From: JBASEY01 sp049652745
GTDB taxonomy: Bacteria > CSSED10-310
Direction of reading: 5' to 3'
Assembly: GCA_049652745.1 (NCBI GenBank)
Contig: JBASEY010000033.1
Coordinates: forward strand, 97,711-161,710
DNA: 64,000 bases
Shown here: positions 1 to 9,390 of the stretch, in pieces
How positions within the stretch are numbered: the stretch's first letter is position 1
Layout: the number at the start of each line of letters is the position of its first letter
Notes under the pieces: generated by a model
What the model was told of the DNA's origin: nothing
The model's database searches: none
What the model saw: the letters and a program-made list of their open reading frames with translations, nothing else
Position numbers and translations under genes: made by a program

Positions 1-867
1 TTCAAAAGCGTCCATCCCTATTGTGCAGGCGATGGACAAGCCTATGGCCGACCATAGAGAATAGCGCCCGCATACCCAGTCCTTAAATTCAAACATATTT
101 TCCAGTTCGATCCCAAAAGCTTCTACTCCGGAAGCATTAGTCGACAAGGCGGCGAAATGATGTGAAACAGCTTTTTCAGAACCCAACTTTTGGACAATCC
201 ATTGTTTAGCGGTCTTGGCATTTGCAAGAGTTTCACTGGTAGTAAACGTTTTACTGGCAATAATGAAGAAGGTCGTTTCAGGGTCACATTTTTTCAATGT
301 CTCAGCGATATGAGAACCATCTACATTAGAGACAAAATAAGGGACTATTCCAGTAATCCAATAAGGACGCAGCCCTTCGGTAACCATAACAGGTCCTAAA
401 TCCGAACCACCTATTCCGATATTGACAATATGAGTGAATTTTTTTCCTGTAAATCCGGTCATAGCCCCGCTATGTAATCGTTCTGTAAATCTACGCATTT
501 TCTTCAGAACAAAATTGACTCCCGGCATAACATCTTCGCCATCTACAAGAATGGCCCGGTTGGAACGATTGCGCAGCGCAACATGAAGGACAGCTCTATC
601 TTCCGTGAAATTGATTTTTTCGCCATCGAACATCGCTTCAATCCATTTACTTAGTTGCGCTTGATGGGCAAGCGCTATTAAAAGCCTCATTGTCTCTTCA
701 GTGATGCGATTTTTGGAATAATCAAATAATAAATCTTCCAGCCTTAAAGAAAATTTTTCGAAACGCTTCGGGTCCTTATCGAACAATTGCTTCATGTGCA
801 CCGATTCCATATCTTTTCGATGCTCAATTAATGCTTTCCAAGCTGTCCGATGAGTCAATGGCTGCAT
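1..867 (-). CDS. pgi: Glucose-6-phosphate isomerase, N-terminal part (runs off window)
   Basis: Interconverts glucose 6-phosphate and fructose 6-phosphate in the cytoplasm. The 289 codons present begin MQPLTHRTAWKAL and carry the phosphosugar-isomerase signatures NIGIGGSDLGP and SKTFTTSETLANA; the C-terminal half lies beyond the left edge. The ATG at 867 follows AGGAGATATTC, a good ribosome-binding site. It lies 26 nt downstream of the septoil-knot-like gene on the same strand, so the two may be co-transcribed. There is no internal stop. The assignment is secure; only the C-terminus is unseen. Confidence 0.95.
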   Translation of the reverse strand, partial: MQPLTHRTAWKALIEHRKDMESVHMKQLFDKDPKRFEKFSLRLEDLLFDYSKNRITEETMRLLIALAHQAQLSKWIEAMFDGEKINFTEDRAVLHVALRNRSNRAILVDGEDVMPGVNFVLKKMRRFTERLHSGAMTGFTGKKFTHIVNIGIGGSDLGPVMVTEGLRPYWITGIVPYFVSNVDGSHIAETLKKCDPETTFFIIASKTFTTSETLANAKTAKQWIVQKLGSEKAVSHHFAALSTNASGVEAFGIELENMFEFKDWVCGRYSLWSAIGLSIACTIGMDAFE

Positions 868-893
868 TGAATATCTCCTGTTTAAACCGATAA

Positions 894-1292
894 TTACTTA
901 CCGGGAAAATGATCCACCCATTTAATCGTGAAATCCGGAAAATGATCGACCAACTGAATAGTATAATCCGGAAAATGATCAACCAATTGCCATTTTCCGG
1001 GACCGTCAGGAAAGTGATCGACGACTTTTACTCGCAGATCGGGAAAGTGATCGACGACTTTCACCTTGTAATCTGCAAAAGCTGTGACGATCTTGATTTT
1101 GCCATAGATCCTGCTCACATCGAGCTTGTCTTTTTTTCCAGAATGAGATTCTGAACTCGGCGCCCCTTTTGAAAATGAATTATCATTGCTACAGACATGA
1201 TTGAAATTCATAAAACAAGCCAACGTCACAGTTAACAAACAGAACGCATTACAAAACAGATTGTTTTTGGCTCTTTTTACTTTATCGTCCAT
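894..1292 (-). CDS. Small exported repeat protein, 7(1) septoil-knot-like
   Basis: 132 aa. The ATG at 1292 is chosen because AGGAG lies about 8 nt upstream; a longer frame opens at 1331 without such a site. Residues 1-35 are basic then hydrophobic, like a signal peptide. After a Ser/Lys-rich linker, the C-terminal half has six hexads reading VTAFAD then five VDHFP(D/G), starting at residues 69, 80, 91, 104, 115 and 126. Spacing is 11-11-13-11-11, with a GPGKW insertion after the third. From memory this layout matches the 7(1) septoil knot domain (small beta proteins also catalogued as DUF6150), known only structurally. The export signal is less usual. Function unknown. Confidence 0.75.
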   Translation of the reverse strand: MDDKVKRAKNNLFCNAFCLLTVTLACFMNFNHVCSNDNSFSKGAPSSESHSGKKDKLDVSRIYGKIKIVTAFADYKVKVVDHFPDLRVKVVDHFPDGPGKWQLVDHFPDYTIQLVDHFPDFTIKWVDHFPGK

Positions 1293-1569
1293 TTTTCTTG
1301 CTCCTGAAAAATGTGATCGGGTCTTTATCATTTAAAAACCTACTGTGATTTCATGAATTTATATCATTCAATCATTTTAATAGTAACGTACCACATCCCA
1401 AAACGGCAATAACCGTTTTCATCAAGCAGTTGGCTTCAGTGGTTGGCAGCTATCTGATTCTTCATTAGAATTCTCGACTTTCAAAGGTTTTTATCCTAAA
1501 GTAAAATTTGTTTGAATAATGGGACGTATCACTTATTCATTGAACGAAACTGATGAGCATGATGGTAAA

Positions 1570-2850
1570 ATGATAAAAGGCAGAAATACCGTACTGATAT
1601 TATTGGGTGTTGCATCGATTCTGCTGTCAATTGGCTATCCGAGTTATTGGCTGTTACACAACCGATCGCTGGATCTACCTTCATATTACGTTGCCGGTTT
1701 ACTGATGCTAAACAATCGTAATCCCTATCTCCCGGGCGAGTTTTGGTTTGCGGCTGAACAACTTGGCTTAGCTGACCCCATATATCCCTACATTTATTTT
1801 CCGATTATCGCTTTGATATTTATGCCTTTAAGCTTGATGAAATACAGTACGGTGCAAATATTGTGGTTTGGGATTTCACAAGTTTTTTTCTGGTTTTCCA
1901 TTGTTCTTCTCGTTCAGATCACCCATCGATGCTTTCCGACTAAACAGATTCCCCTGCTGACACGATTTTTATACCTTCTCCCCATCACCTGTTTGTCATA
2001 TCCTTTGGTTGTAAACTTTCAAAACGGCCAGGTGAATACGATAATGCTTTTTTTAATCTGTTCATTTTTATATCTGATCTTGGCGGAATCTCATATTGCC
2101 GCTGGAGTAGCCCTTGCCCTGGTCATCATGATCAAACCACAACCAGCACTTATCGTCCCCTATCTCCTTTATAGAAAACAGTTTCGATCCGCGATTTCCA
2201 CTATTGTGACCTTTATTGTTGGGGCGATTCTAAGTGGATTGGCGGTCGGATGGGACAATTTTTGTTACTATTTAACCGATGTTCTGCCCTCTTTCAGTAT
2301 GATCGAAACTCGATTCCCCACAATTTATCCTTTCGTTCCGCCCAATCAGTCCATTATTGGAATAGTGGCTAGGATCTTTCAAAATACGATGTATACTCCT
2401 GGGATTATCGATAGAGCTGATTTAGTTAGGCCCATTTCAAGCTTGTTACTTGCAACAATTTTAGCTATTGGATTCTTCAGAGTTTTGATTTGGAATCAAT
2501 CCAGACCCTCATCAGACGGTTCATTGCTGAGAGATTGCTCCTATCTTTTAGTGATGTCTATTCTATTGTCACCAATCACCTGGGATCACCACCTGGTTAT
2601 AACGTTTTTAGCGGCTGCTTATTTGATGTTCGAACAACCGACAAAGTTCTGGAAAAGTTTGAGGGGAATTTTCTCTATAATCTGCTGGATTTTAATGGCG
2701 CTTCCACTCTTTCCCTTTCATCGAATATGGACCTCAAACGGTTTTTTTGCGCTTGGCGCATCGATTAAAGGATTTGCTTTGTTAGGATTTTGGGGATTGA
2801 TGACAGCTTCTTTTCCATCAAATAAATTTATTTCCTTTAAAAATGACTAG
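1570..2850 (+). CDS. GT87-like polytopic glycosyltransferase (DUF2029), copy 1
   Basis: About 426 aa with around ten hydrophobic helices and little else. The loop DLPSYYVAG after the first helix, then NPYLP and YPYIYFP, is the acidic first-loop arrangement of GT87/DUF2029 enzymes, which use polyprenyl-phosphate sugars (for example mannosyl- or arabinosyl-phosphoprenol) on the outer membrane face. The gene is a tandem paralogue of the next one, sharing GWDNF, PSFS, PPNQS and SPITWDHHLV. Start: the ATG at 1570 aligns with the first codon of the paralogue; an in-frame ATG at 1519 would add 17 residues, and neither has a clear Shine-Dalgarno. Substrate unknown. Confidence 0.8.
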   Translation: MIKGRNTVLILLGVASILLSIGYPSYWLLHNRSLDLPSYYVAGLLMLNNRNPYLPGEFWFAAEQLGLADPIYPYIYFPIIALIFMPLSLMKYSTVQILWFGISQVFFWFSIVLLVQITHRCFPTKQIPLLTRFLYLLPITCLSYPLVVNFQNGQVNTIMLFLICSFLYLILAESHIAAGVALALVIMIKPQPALIVPYLLYRKQFRSAISTIVTFIVGAILSGLAVGWDNFCYYLTDVLPSFSMIETRFPTIYPFVPPNQSIIGIVARIFQNTMYTPGIIDRADLVRPISSLLLATILAIGFFRVLIWNQSRPSSDGSLLRDCSYLLVMSILLSPITWDHHLVITFLAAAYLMFEQPTKFWKSLRGIFSIICWILMALPLFPFHRIWTSNGFFALGASIKGFALLGFWGLMTASFPSNKFISFKND

Positions 2851-2951
2851 CAACTGAAAGATTCCGATTTATGCTGAATAGATTACGTTGCCCTAGTAGT
2901 ATTTTAAGAAATGGAGCTTGGAAAAGCCTTTGAAAAAATCGATAGAATAAA

Positions 2952-4202
2952 GTGATTTCATTGACAAAGAAAATACTCATATTGACGATTGGATTGATAT
3001 CGATCCTTTTGTCTGTCTTTTATCCCGGCTGGTGGCTGTTGCATCATAGATCAGTGGATCTCCCGTCCTATTATGTTGCCGGTTATATGCTAAGGCAAAA
3101 CGTCAATCCTTACCATCCGGATGAAATCAGAATAATGGCGTTGCAGGTTGAACTCTCCGATCCAATATATCCCTATGTTTACTTTCCTCTTGTTGCACTT
3201 GCATTCATGCCATTGAGCCTGATCCGTTATCAAACAGTCCAGCTTCTATGGTTTGGCATGTCTTTGATTTTCTTCTGGCTTTCACTCCTGCTGCTTTACT
3301 TCATAACCCGAAGATGCTATCCATCCGATTCCAAACTGTTTTTCAACCGATTTCTGCTTTTAATTCCTATTACGTGCTTATCTCACCCATTGATCGTGAA
3401 TTTTCGGCACGGACAGATAAATGCTATCACTCTTTTTCTTATTTGCGCCTTCTTATATTTATTAATGACTGACTCAGAAATACTAGCCGGTATTGCGCTG
3501 GCGTTGGTTATTTCCATCAAACCTCAGCCGGCAATTATTCTACCCTTTTTATTGTATAAAAAGCGTTTTCGATGCGTCAGTTCAACGATAATCTCATTTG
3601 CAACTGTAACATATTCAACGGTTTTCGCTACCGGTTGGGATAATTTCCGGTTCTACCTAAGAAACATTTTACCCTCTTTTAGTTTAGTACAGAATCAATA
3701 TCAGCGAATTTTCTTATATGAGCCTCCAAATCAATCTCTTCAGGGAATTATATCACGAGCGTTTCAGACCACTAAATATAGCCGTGGTTTATGGGAAAAG
3801 CCTGAGCTGGCGATTCTGGTTGCATGTATTGCATTACCAACCATATTGATGATCTCTTTTTACAAATTGTTCACCTGGAATCGAAACAAACCCACTACAG
3901 ATCAAGCGTTATTAAGGGATTGTTCATATTTATTACTCACATCACTATTAATATCGCCCATAACCTGGGATCACCATCTGGTTACAATTTATCCGATCGC
4001 TGCTTTGCTGCTTTTCGATAAGCCGGGCCCATTCTGGAAGAGCCCCGCTGGGATTATGATTCTTTTCTGTTGGATTCTAATGTTTATCCCGCTATTTGAG
4101 TTCCATCCGATCTGGACATTGAATAAGTTGGCATCGTTAGGCATGTCGATTAAAGGATTTGCTCTGCTGGGTTTCTGGACCCTATTAACAATTTCCGGCT
4201 AA
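2952..4202 (+). CDS. GT87-like polytopic glycosyltransferase (DUF2029), copy 2
   Basis: 416 aa, GTG start, collinear with the preceding gene through its whole length (DLPSYYVAG, NPYHP, YPYVYFP, GWDNF, SPITWDHHLV). It lies 101 nt downstream of copy 1 on the same strand. A lipid-linked-sugar glycosyltransferase in the cytoplasmic membrane is the family expectation. Its TAA stop (4200-4202) overlaps the TAG stop of the convergent gene ending at 4199, leaving no room for a terminator between them. The two copies have diverged clearly, so the duplication is old and the copies may differ in substrate. Confidence 0.8.
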   Translation: MISLTKKILILTIGLISILLSVFYPGWWLLHHRSVDLPSYYVAGYMLRQNVNPYHPDEIRIMALQVELSDPIYPYVYFPLVALAFMPLSLIRYQTVQLLWFGMSLIFFWLSLLLLYFITRRCYPSDSKLFFNRFLLLIPITCLSHPLIVNFRHGQINAITLFLICAFLYLLMTDSEILAGIALALVISIKPQPAIILPFLLYKKRFRCVSSTIISFATVTYSTVFATGWDNFRFYLRNILPSFSLVQNQYQRIFLYEPPNQSLQGIISRAFQTTKYSRGLWEKPELAILVACIALPTILMISFYKLFTWNRNKPTTDQALLRDCSYLLLTSLLISPITWDHHLVTIYPIAALLLFDKPGPFWKSPAGIMILFCWILMFIPLFEFHPIWTLNKLASLGMSIKGFALLGFWTLLTISG

Positions 4203-5494
4203 TCTCTCTTTTGAAATTCTATCGACCCATCCCTTTGTAGGTTTTGGAAAATTCCTATTAAGACCATTATGATTGGGGGTAAATAAAGCAAAAATCGATA
4301 AAGAAATGAAAATCGATCGATTCTGTCTTCTGTAAGCGGAACGTTTCCAAAGATATTGATTATCAAAGTTGGCAACGCCACAAGAAGAAATATGTTTCGT
4401 ATAGGATAAATCTTTCGTGTCTCCGATAAAATCCAACAGACCATTAATCCTGAGCCGATCGTATACGACGTTATGCGAGCCGTGTCCCATGCGACTGTAT
4501 GGAGAACCAGAGGAGCCAAAATAATGCTATGCACACCTATTGAAAATCGACTAAATGGGCGGATATGGAAAGCTAAATGAATAAAAACCAGAATGGTTAT
4601 CAATGCAGGACCGATCGATGCCGCTACTGGAGGGTAGAACAAATTCTTAAAGAAATTGACGTGCTGCAATTGAAAGTATTCAATGAAAGACGTTGTTTGA
4701 AATTCTGCAACAAAGATCCCTCTTAATGAAACAAAACCAAATGAAATCAATCTTTCGGCAATTTGAGCTCTTAAAGCGGATGTGTCCGTTGTCAATCTTT
4801 GACACAAAGGCATGAGTAAAAACACCCCTACCGGAACAGCAATAGCTAGAGCTGTCGATATCCGATGAGTTTTGCGCTCGGCTTCCAACTGTTTTGTTAC
4901 CAAAGCTGCCAGGAAGATAACCGGCATACCGACCACTAAGTAAGATTCGTGAACAAGAATAGCGATTGATGAAAAAAACTCTGATAAAACCAGTCGTCTT
5001 TTAAAGATCATCATGACCGATCCAATAGTCAGAATATAAAGAACGGCATCGAAATAACCAAAATAATGAGCATTCAGTACGATAAAAGGGGATGAAGCAA
5101 AAATGATACCCAAGATTGTAGTGTCCATTTTGTTTTGGTGCCGATGAATCATGCGGAAAAAGACAAACAAAAAGGCTAAGGACATACCATAAAGCGTAAT
5201 CGTCGAGAGAACACTGATGGCCGCCGGTGTCATTTGAACATTAAATGCTTCAGAGAAAAGACTGCATATAGAGCCGATCAATCCACGCCTGATAAAGCCA
5301 AACTGATAATTGAGAAGCCAATGAGCTTCGGCAAAACCATTGGGGGATCGAAGGCTTCTGCTTGTTGTGGCTATGAATGTCCAGATAATGATAGCATGGA
5401 CAAGAAAGTATTGCCCTTTTACGCTGCTATGTTTATCGGCCATGTCGCATACCCTCGTAAAAAGAGTCAATAATATCCAGGATAACCCGATCAA
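4199..5494 (-). CDS. Polytopic membrane protein of the envelope-glycan operon
   Basis: 431 aa, about ten predicted membrane helices, no recognised catalytic motif. The first periplasmic stretch contains LNYQFGFIRRGLIGSI, which I associate with an uncharacterised family of glycan-related integral membrane proteins, but I cannot name a family firmly. The ATG overlaps the stop of the upstream GT2 gene as ATGA, supporting this start by translational coupling; an internal ATG (MADKHSS) is an alternative. Gene order SDH-GT2-this suggests a role with the GT2 product, such as polymerisation, transport or a second sugar transfer. Confidence 0.6.
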   Translation of the reverse strand: MIGLSWILLTLFTRVCDMADKHSSVKGQYFLVHAIIIWTFIATTSRSLRSPNGFAEAHWLLNYQFGFIRRGLIGSICSLFSEAFNVQMTPAAISVLSTITLYGMSLAFLFVFFRMIHRHQNKMDTTILGIIFASSPFIVLNAHYFGYFDAVLYILTIGSVMMIFKRRLVLSEFFSSIAILVHESYLVVGMPVIFLAALVTKQLEAERKTHRISTALAIAVPVGVFLLMPLCQRLTTDTSALRAQIAERLISFGFVSLRGIFVAEFQTTSFIEYFQLQHVNFFKNLFYPPVAASIGPALITILVFIHLAFHIRPFSRFSIGVHSIILAPLVLHTVAWDTARITSYTIGSGLMVCWILSETRKIYPIRNIFLLVALPTLIINIFGNVPLTEDRIDRFSFLYRFLLYLPPIIMVLIGIFQNLQRDGSIEFQKRD

Positions 5495-6513
5495 TATCGG
5501 GAACCGGTAATAAAATCGAATAAACCTTTAAACATTCCGGCATCGACGATCATGACATCCAAGGGCAAAAATAGAATCGCTTTGATCAAAAACATCATAC
5601 CTTCTTCTTTATGAAGATATTTTAACCAGGAAGAATTTGCAATCCACAATCCTATAAGCAGCAGAAAAACCGCCAGCCAGCAGGCTGGATGCGACACAAG
5701 GGCAAGAGTGACGCCGATCCAAATTAAGGCCATTATAACAGAGCCGATGATAAAACTACCGGGGACAGATGTTTTTCCGGTGCCTGAACGATGCCCGGTC
5801 AACAGATTTCGCAAAACGTATTTCACCAAAGCTGCCGATCGCTTGAAATCTGTTTTTAATACCGATCCCAATGAATAAGATTTGACATGCTCGACTTCAA
5901 ATTGCGGGCAGGGATAAATACACGCGCCCATTCTACCCAATACAGCTCCAAATACCGTGTCTTCGATACTTGGTAAAACATATGATTCATCAAAGCCGCC
6001 TGATCGTAGAAACACGTTTTTACGTAAAGCTGCGCAAGAAGTATAAAAAAGATGCACCCTGCCTTTCAAACGTTGATAGGTAAACCGCATCCAATGATTT
6101 TTCCATCGACTGAAAAAATCAGTGTATCTAAGGTTTGCGCTCTGAACACCAACTATCCCATCACATTCGACACAACTGGAAAAAAAATCCAAAATCAATC
6201 GAATAGATCCAGGAGCCGGCACCACATCCGTATCGATAAACAGGATCACATCTCCTTCAGATGCAATTGCACCTGTATTTCTAGCTGCAGAAACACCTTT
6301 TGACGTGTTTTTGACAATTTTTAAAGGATTTTTAGAGCTGAAACGTTCAGCAATAGAATAGGCTTTTTGATCCATGGCATCGTCCACCAGGATCACCTCA
6401 TAAGGAGGTGGATCCTGTGTGAACAATGCAACCAATACCTCTTCAAAAACATCAGGAGCAGCAGCAGATGGAATGACAACGGATAAGCGATTTTCTTGGT
6501 TCAAACAAATCAC
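5491..6513 (-). CDS. Family 2 glycosyltransferase with C-terminal membrane helices
   Basis: 340 aa. The N-terminal GT-A domain shows LSVVIPS, VILVDDA, SAARNTGA and the metal-binding FIDTDV (DxD) motif, then GGFDES and an ED acceptor-site motif in IEDTVFG. Two or three hydrophobic helices at about residues 250-330 anchor it to the membrane. The start is GTG, overlapping the TGA of the upstream gene (GTGA), and the stop overlaps the next ATG, so three genes are tightly coupled. It transfers a sugar from an NDP-sugar to an envelope acceptor; the substrate cannot be read from sequence. Confidence 0.88.
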   Translation of the reverse strand: MICLNQENRLSVVIPSAAAPDVFEEVLVALFTQDPPPYEVILVDDAMDQKAYSIAERFSSKNPLKIVKNTSKGVSAARNTGAIASEGDVILFIDTDVVPAPGSIRLILDFFSSCVECDGIVGVQSANLRYTDFFSRWKNHWMRFTYQRLKGRVHLFYTSCAALRKNVFLRSGGFDESYVLPSIEDTVFGAVLGRMGACIYPCPQFEVEHVKSYSLGSVLKTDFKRSAALVKYVLRNLLTGHRSGTGKTSVPGSFIIGSVIMALIWIGVTLALVSHPACWLAVFLLLIGLWIANSSWLKYLHKEEGMMFLIKAILFLPLDVMIVDAGMFKGLFDFITGSRY

Positions 6514-7820
6514 TGTTTCTTTTCAAGAAAACGAATACCCAATGACGCCAGCTCATCCAGAATCGGTTTGTAGATTTCTTCAGAAACAGGTATTTGAACG
6601 CCTTTTAAACCTATCTTACCTTGAAGTATCAGCTTGGCGCCGATTGCCACCGGTATGCTTACCGTTCTGGCCATCGCTGAATGGCCGCCCGGGATGCCGT
6701 ATTCTATCAATGTACTGGTAATCGTTTCTTCTTTGTCTCTAAATTTGGCTTGGAAAATATGGTGCAAAACAACCAGATCTCTTTCCATCGGTTCATACTG
6801 CATTCTTTTCAAGCACATCACGGCAAGCTGATCCAGTATGGTTTTCTGTGATGGATCGAGGGGCTCGTCGCTGAACAGACCAAGCCAATTCATAGTTTCG
6901 ATGGCCGGATTGAAAGGCGGCAGACCGGATTTTTCAGCAATGGCAACGCGTGGATCGCCTGTTTGTTTTCCTGCTAACATTCTGGTGAGTTCTGCATATG
7001 TTTTGACAGAAAGCTGTCTTTCTGTTTGATCCAAGTAGCCGACATCAACCAACAGTCTCATGGAATTACTCCAGCCCGGATAACGTAATGTTCCTCTGTA
7101 CATTGTTTCGACGTTTTTCAGCCCGTACAAATCAGCATAAGGCATGGAGTCTCGATTGGGATATGCTTCAAAAACGAATCCTTCAAGTGCCAACGACTCA
7201 AAAGACTTGAACAGATCTTTACCTGGAAGATTGACCAATTTCCCATTCCACAGATATCGAGCGTCGTTTGTCGTTGCCGTCAGGACACCTCGAGGCGCCC
7301 ATGAAAACTTGTATCCCAAAGGGTTGGTATTGGCTTCAGGAGCCGGCAATCCACCGCAGTAAGATCGGAAGCCAGTGACTACTCCCCCCAAATCTTTCAC
7401 CTCTTCAATAATTTTCATTGCAGACATATGATCGATTCCAGGGTCCAAACCCAGCTCGTTTAAAAACAGAAGACCGGCTTCACGTGCATCATTGTCAAAT
7501 GCCCGCATAGCCGGCCCTGCATATGACGCTGTAACCAAGTCTTTTCCCTGCTTAAGACAAAGACGAGCGACTCCAGGATGCATCGGTGCCGGCAATAAAC
7601 TGATCACAAGATCATGTTTGGTGATTAAAGGTTCCAAATCATCCGAATGGCTTGCATCCAGAAAAACTGCCTGGGCTTTCGGATGCCCTTTGATCATGGC
7701 TTCAGCTTTTTCTTTCTCAAGCGTAGCAATCGTAAGATCGACGCCTTCCAACTTTAACATGTATTCAACAAGCGGCTCTGTTACCAAGCCTGAACCTAAA
7801 AGCAATACTTTTTTTGACAT
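6510..7820 (-). CDS. Saccharopine dehydrogenase, glutamate-forming type (AASS C-terminal/LYS9-like)
   Basis: 436 aa. It matches the C-terminal half of animal/plant LKR-SDH and fungal Lys9: an N-terminal Rossmann loop VLLLGSGLV, then LVISLLPAPMHP, NELGLDPGIDHMSA and SYCGGLPAPEANTNPLGYKF. The family oxidises saccharopine to glutamate and 2-aminoadipate semialdehyde with NAD(P)+. The ATG at 7820 has AGGAGG about 8 nt upstream; the TTG at 7838 lies before that site and is not needed. The upstream neighbour encodes the other half of the pathway. Why the GT2 gene is fused to this operon by overlap is unclear. Confidence 0.9.
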   Translation of the reverse strand: MSKKVLLLGSGLVTEPLVEYMLKLEGVDLTIATLEKEKAEAMIKGHPKAQAVFLDASHSDDLEPLITKHDLVISLLPAPMHPGVARLCLKQGKDLVTASYAGPAMRAFDNDAREAGLLFLNELGLDPGIDHMSAMKIIEEVKDLGGVVTGFRSYCGGLPAPEANTNPLGYKFSWAPRGVLTATTNDARYLWNGKLVNLPGKDLFKSFESLALEGFVFEAYPNRDSMPYADLYGLKNVETMYRGTLRYPGWSNSMRLLVDVGYLDQTERQLSVKTYAELTRMLAGKQTGDPRVAIAEKSGLPPFNPAIETMNWLGLFSDEPLDPSQKTILDQLAVMCLKRMQYEPMERDLVVLHHIFQAKFRDKEETITSTLIEYGIPGGHSAMARTVSIPVAIGAKLILQGKIGLKGVQIPVSEEIYKPILDELASLGIRFLEKKQ

Positions 7821-7834
7821 CAACCCATCCTCCT

Positions 7835-9160
7835 TCAAGCATGTTCACGCAGGCTCTTTTCAATATATTCATATTTTGGTGTCAGCTTTCCATTCAAAGC
7901 AATCACGGCTCCTTTTATTTCTTCAGGTAAACCTATTTGATCAAGAGGTTTAGTGAAATCTGCATATTGCATTCCCAGGAACAATTTTTTCAAGACACTT
8001 GAAAATCCCGAGGATGACTCAATCGGTATTTCACAAGGCAGGTTCTCGATAGACATGATTGTCGGACCATTTCCAACGAACCCGGTAACCGCACAATCTT
8101 TATCGACATCATATACAAAGCAGGGCTCATCCAAATCAGTGGCGATGATAGTCGCTTCAACCGATCCTTCCATATCACAGGAAATATCTCCTATCACTTT
8201 CAAACGGGAATCAGATGATTTATACAACGTGCGTATGTCCTTTTTGGTCAATAACCGCGGATAAGCTTGAGCCCAATAAATACAGTTGACCATGAGTGAC
8301 AGCATTGGCGCGACTTCGACAAAAGTGCTTTCATACCTCTCAGGATGATTAAAGTATTCTTGCAAATCAAATGCTTTGGACGTATCTTTGGGTCGATACA
8401 TATCTTTTTCCTTAAATATCACTTTATACATCCCCGTCTCTGATTTCGGCAGATTTTTCAATCCTTTTCGCAGTTCATCCGGGGTAATCTCTTGGAAAGG
8501 TAAAAGATCGGCAATCTCTTGAACACCGATGGACACATTTCCATAGCCGGTGATTCCACAAATAAATGGTTTCAACTCGTGTGGAAAACCTTTTGCCAAG
8601 ATTTCCGCTTTGATTTCCTTTAACTTATCGACACATTCAGCCAATGAGGCATAACGGTGAGGTTGCTCGATTTTTGCCAATGGATTATCGATACCTTCCA
8701 AGGCAAGTCTTTTGCCATATGCGCTAAGCGATTCCACCATGCCGGCAATACCTGCATATCGACCGAAGAAGATCAATCTTTTCCCGTCTGAAGATACGAT
8801 CTTTTCATAATCGATCAATGTACAGTTCTTCTGCAGCATAGCCTTCAGCATGGGCATATTGTAAGGCTGTCCTTTGATCACATGGGCAAAAAACATGTAC
8901 GCCTTTCGAGAGATAAATTTTTCACCCGGTATCTCTTTCACTGCAATGATAATATCGGCTTCCGACAAATCTTCGTTAATTTCAGCGCCGGCCGCTAGAT
9001 ACTGGCTGTCAGGAAAAGCTCTGTGATTCTTAGCCGGCTGAACAATTACTCTAAACCCATGATCACGAATCAATTCAGCAGCATCGTCCGGAATCAATGG
9101 AACTCGTGTTTCCCATTTGTTTTTGTCTTCTCTGCGTATTCCTATAACAATTTTCTTCAT
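7835..9160 (-). CDS. Lysine-ketoglutarate reductase, LKR half of AASS (AlaDh/PNT fold)
   Basis: 441 aa. It aligns with the N-terminal half of AASS/LKR-SDH: GIRREDKNKWETRVPL, FFAHVIKGQ, LIDYEKIV, FGRYAGIAGM, ITGYGNVSIG (nucleotide-binding turn), and later VEVAPMLSLMVNCIYW and GDISCDMEGS. It should condense lysine with 2-oxoglutarate to saccharopine, NAD(P)H-dependent. ATG with AGGAGG 8 nt upstream. The downstream SDH gene starts 14 nt beyond the stop, giving a split two-gene version of the enzyme that is one polypeptide in animals and plants. The direction (degradation or synthesis) is not decided by sequence. Confidence 0.9.
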   Translation of the reverse strand: MKKIVIGIRREDKNKWETRVPLIPDDAAELIRDHGFRVIVQPAKNHRAFPDSQYLAAGAEINEDLSEADIIIAVKEIPGEKFISRKAYMFFAHVIKGQPYNMPMLKAMLQKNCTLIDYEKIVSSDGKRLIFFGRYAGIAGMVESLSAYGKRLALEGIDNPLAKIEQPHRYASLAECVDKLKEIKAEILAKGFPHELKPFICGITGYGNVSIGVQEIADLLPFQEITPDELRKGLKNLPKSETGMYKVIFKEKDMYRPKDTSKAFDLQEYFNHPERYESTFVEVAPMLSLMVNCIYWAQAYPRLLTKKDIRTLYKSSDSRLKVIGDISCDMEGSVEATIIATDLDEPCFVYDVDKDCAVTGFVGNGPTIMSIENLPCEIPIESSSGFSSVLKKLFLGMQYADFTKPLDQIGLPEEIKGAVIALNGKLTPKYEYIEKSLREHA

Positions 9161-9261
9161 AACTATTGCCTCCTAATCTGACGTTATGCGTCGCAACCTT
9201 ATTGCATGAAATCTAAATAAAGTCAATGATTCCGGGCAATCTTCAATGATCAAACCGGAAC

Positions 9262-9289
9262 TTGCGTTTCGTTTCAAATTTCATATATT
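9262..9289 (+). promoter_or_regulatory. Candidate sigma-70 promoter for the tRNA-binding protein
   Basis: TTGCGT (9262-9267), 16-nt spacer, TATATT (9284-9289), about 100 nt upstream of the ATG at 9391. The -10 is good, the -35 only fair. The rest of the 9161-9390 divergent spacer holds no convincing gene; a 60-residue frame there has no family likeness. Confidence 0.35.
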
Positions 9290-9390
9290 CTGTTTTGCGA
9301 TTGATCGCGTCTGCATAATTTCGATTTTAGGACACAACCTATTGAGAGGACTCGATCAAGGCTCTAAATTGATATCAACGGGAGGTTGGC

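Noticed and set aside
909..1154. Repeated short DNA units that might be a CRISPR-like or tandem repeat array
   Set aside because: The repetition is the codon-level echo of the VDHFPD hexads of the septoil-knot-like protein; units are too short and unevenly spaced.
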